Positions 17,162 through 17,362 of a stretch of DNA of 17,362 nucleotides are shown here, in pieces. Source of the DNA: Tranzscheliella williamsii (taxonomy: Eukaryota > Basidiomycota > Ustilaginomycetes > Ustilaginales > Ustilaginaceae); contig JALBYF010000123.1 in the NCBI GenBank assembly GCA_023212725.1, positions 3,122-20,483 on the forward strand, in the 5' to 3' direction. The translations under genes and the position numbers were made by a program. Within the stretch, counting starts at the first letter, position 1. Each line of letters starts with the position of its first letter. A model generated the notes under the pieces. That model had not been told where the DNA came from and did no database searches. It saw only the letters and a list, made by a program, of their open reading frames with translations.

Positions 17162-17362
17162 GGGCGCGCTCCATAGTGCAGCAGCAAAACCACTACACCG
17201 ACTAATAAACTAGTTGGTGAATCAAGCTTGATGCGCGCTGAAGAAGGGGCCCTGTAAGACTCCCCTGAGACGATATGGCCAATATGCGCATAACCAGCAG
17301 TAGAAGGGCATGGCATGCGTGTGCATGTGCCACTGGCTCAGCGCCATGGCGCCCAGAGGTTT
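17162..17362. other. Right end, nothing assigned
   Basis: No gene, RNA or clear terminal repeat is visible. A minus-strand ORF at 17077-17316 overlaps the gag remnant in another frame and has no recognisable content. Confidence 0.4.

Noticed and set aside
1..17362. tRNA, rRNA, CRISPR arrays or telomeric repeats
   Set aside because: No cloverleaf with the conserved TTCRANNC box, no rRNA signatures, no spaced direct-repeat array and no telomere units were found by reading.

Overview
The window looks like nuclear DNA of a basidiomycete fungus, most likely a smut or smut-related yeast (Ustilaginomycotina). The reasons are compact genes with few, short GT-AG introns (71 to 125 nt where reconstructed), a GC-rich left part, a head-to-head ferroxidase and iron-permease pair like fer1/fer2 of Ustilago maydis, and GATA elements of the Urbs1/SreA type in their shared promoter. 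No assignment to species is possible from the sequence alone.

Layout from left to right. (1) 1-1404, minus strand: a reading frame open to the window edge for 468 codons. It encodes a secreted Ala/Gly/Ser/Pro-rich repeat protein, with a TATA box 85 bp upstream of the ATG. (2) 2011-3900, minus strand: a Fet3-type multicopper ferroxidase. (3) 3901-5874: a 1.97 kb divergent promoter with four perfect ATCWGATAA elements and one ATCTGATAG. The two outermost sites lie about 200 bp from each start codon. (4) 5875-7453, plus strand: an Ftr1-type iron permease in two exons. (5) 7741-8816, minus strand: a four-exon BIG1/Voa1-like ER membrane protein. (6) 9138-10256, minus strand: a short-chain polyol dehydrogenase with a mitochondrial-type leader. 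(7) 10257-11742: a divergent intergenic region holding a perfect 14-bp inverted repeat. (8) 11743-13718, plus strand: dihydroxyacetone kinase in two exons. (9) 13719 to the right end: a gene-poor stretch with an intact Ty1/copia-type gag ORF (14349-15242) that has no pol, an unexplained ORF, several palindromes and a second, broken gag (16825-17161).

How the genes work together. Fet3 oxidises ferrous iron at the plasma membrane and hands ferric iron to Ftr1, so the divergent pair is a complete reductive iron-uptake unit with its own iron-regulated promoter. The polyol dehydrogenase and dihydroxyacetone kinase are divergent neighbours in carbohydrate and polyol metabolism; a shared pathway is only an inference. 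The BIG1/Voa1-like protein is a housekeeping secretory or V-ATPase assembly factor. The right end is a retroelement graveyard.

I found no clearly undescribed multi-gene system. The least explained items are the edge-open repeat protein, the inverted repeat upstream of the kinase gene, and the gag-only ORF.
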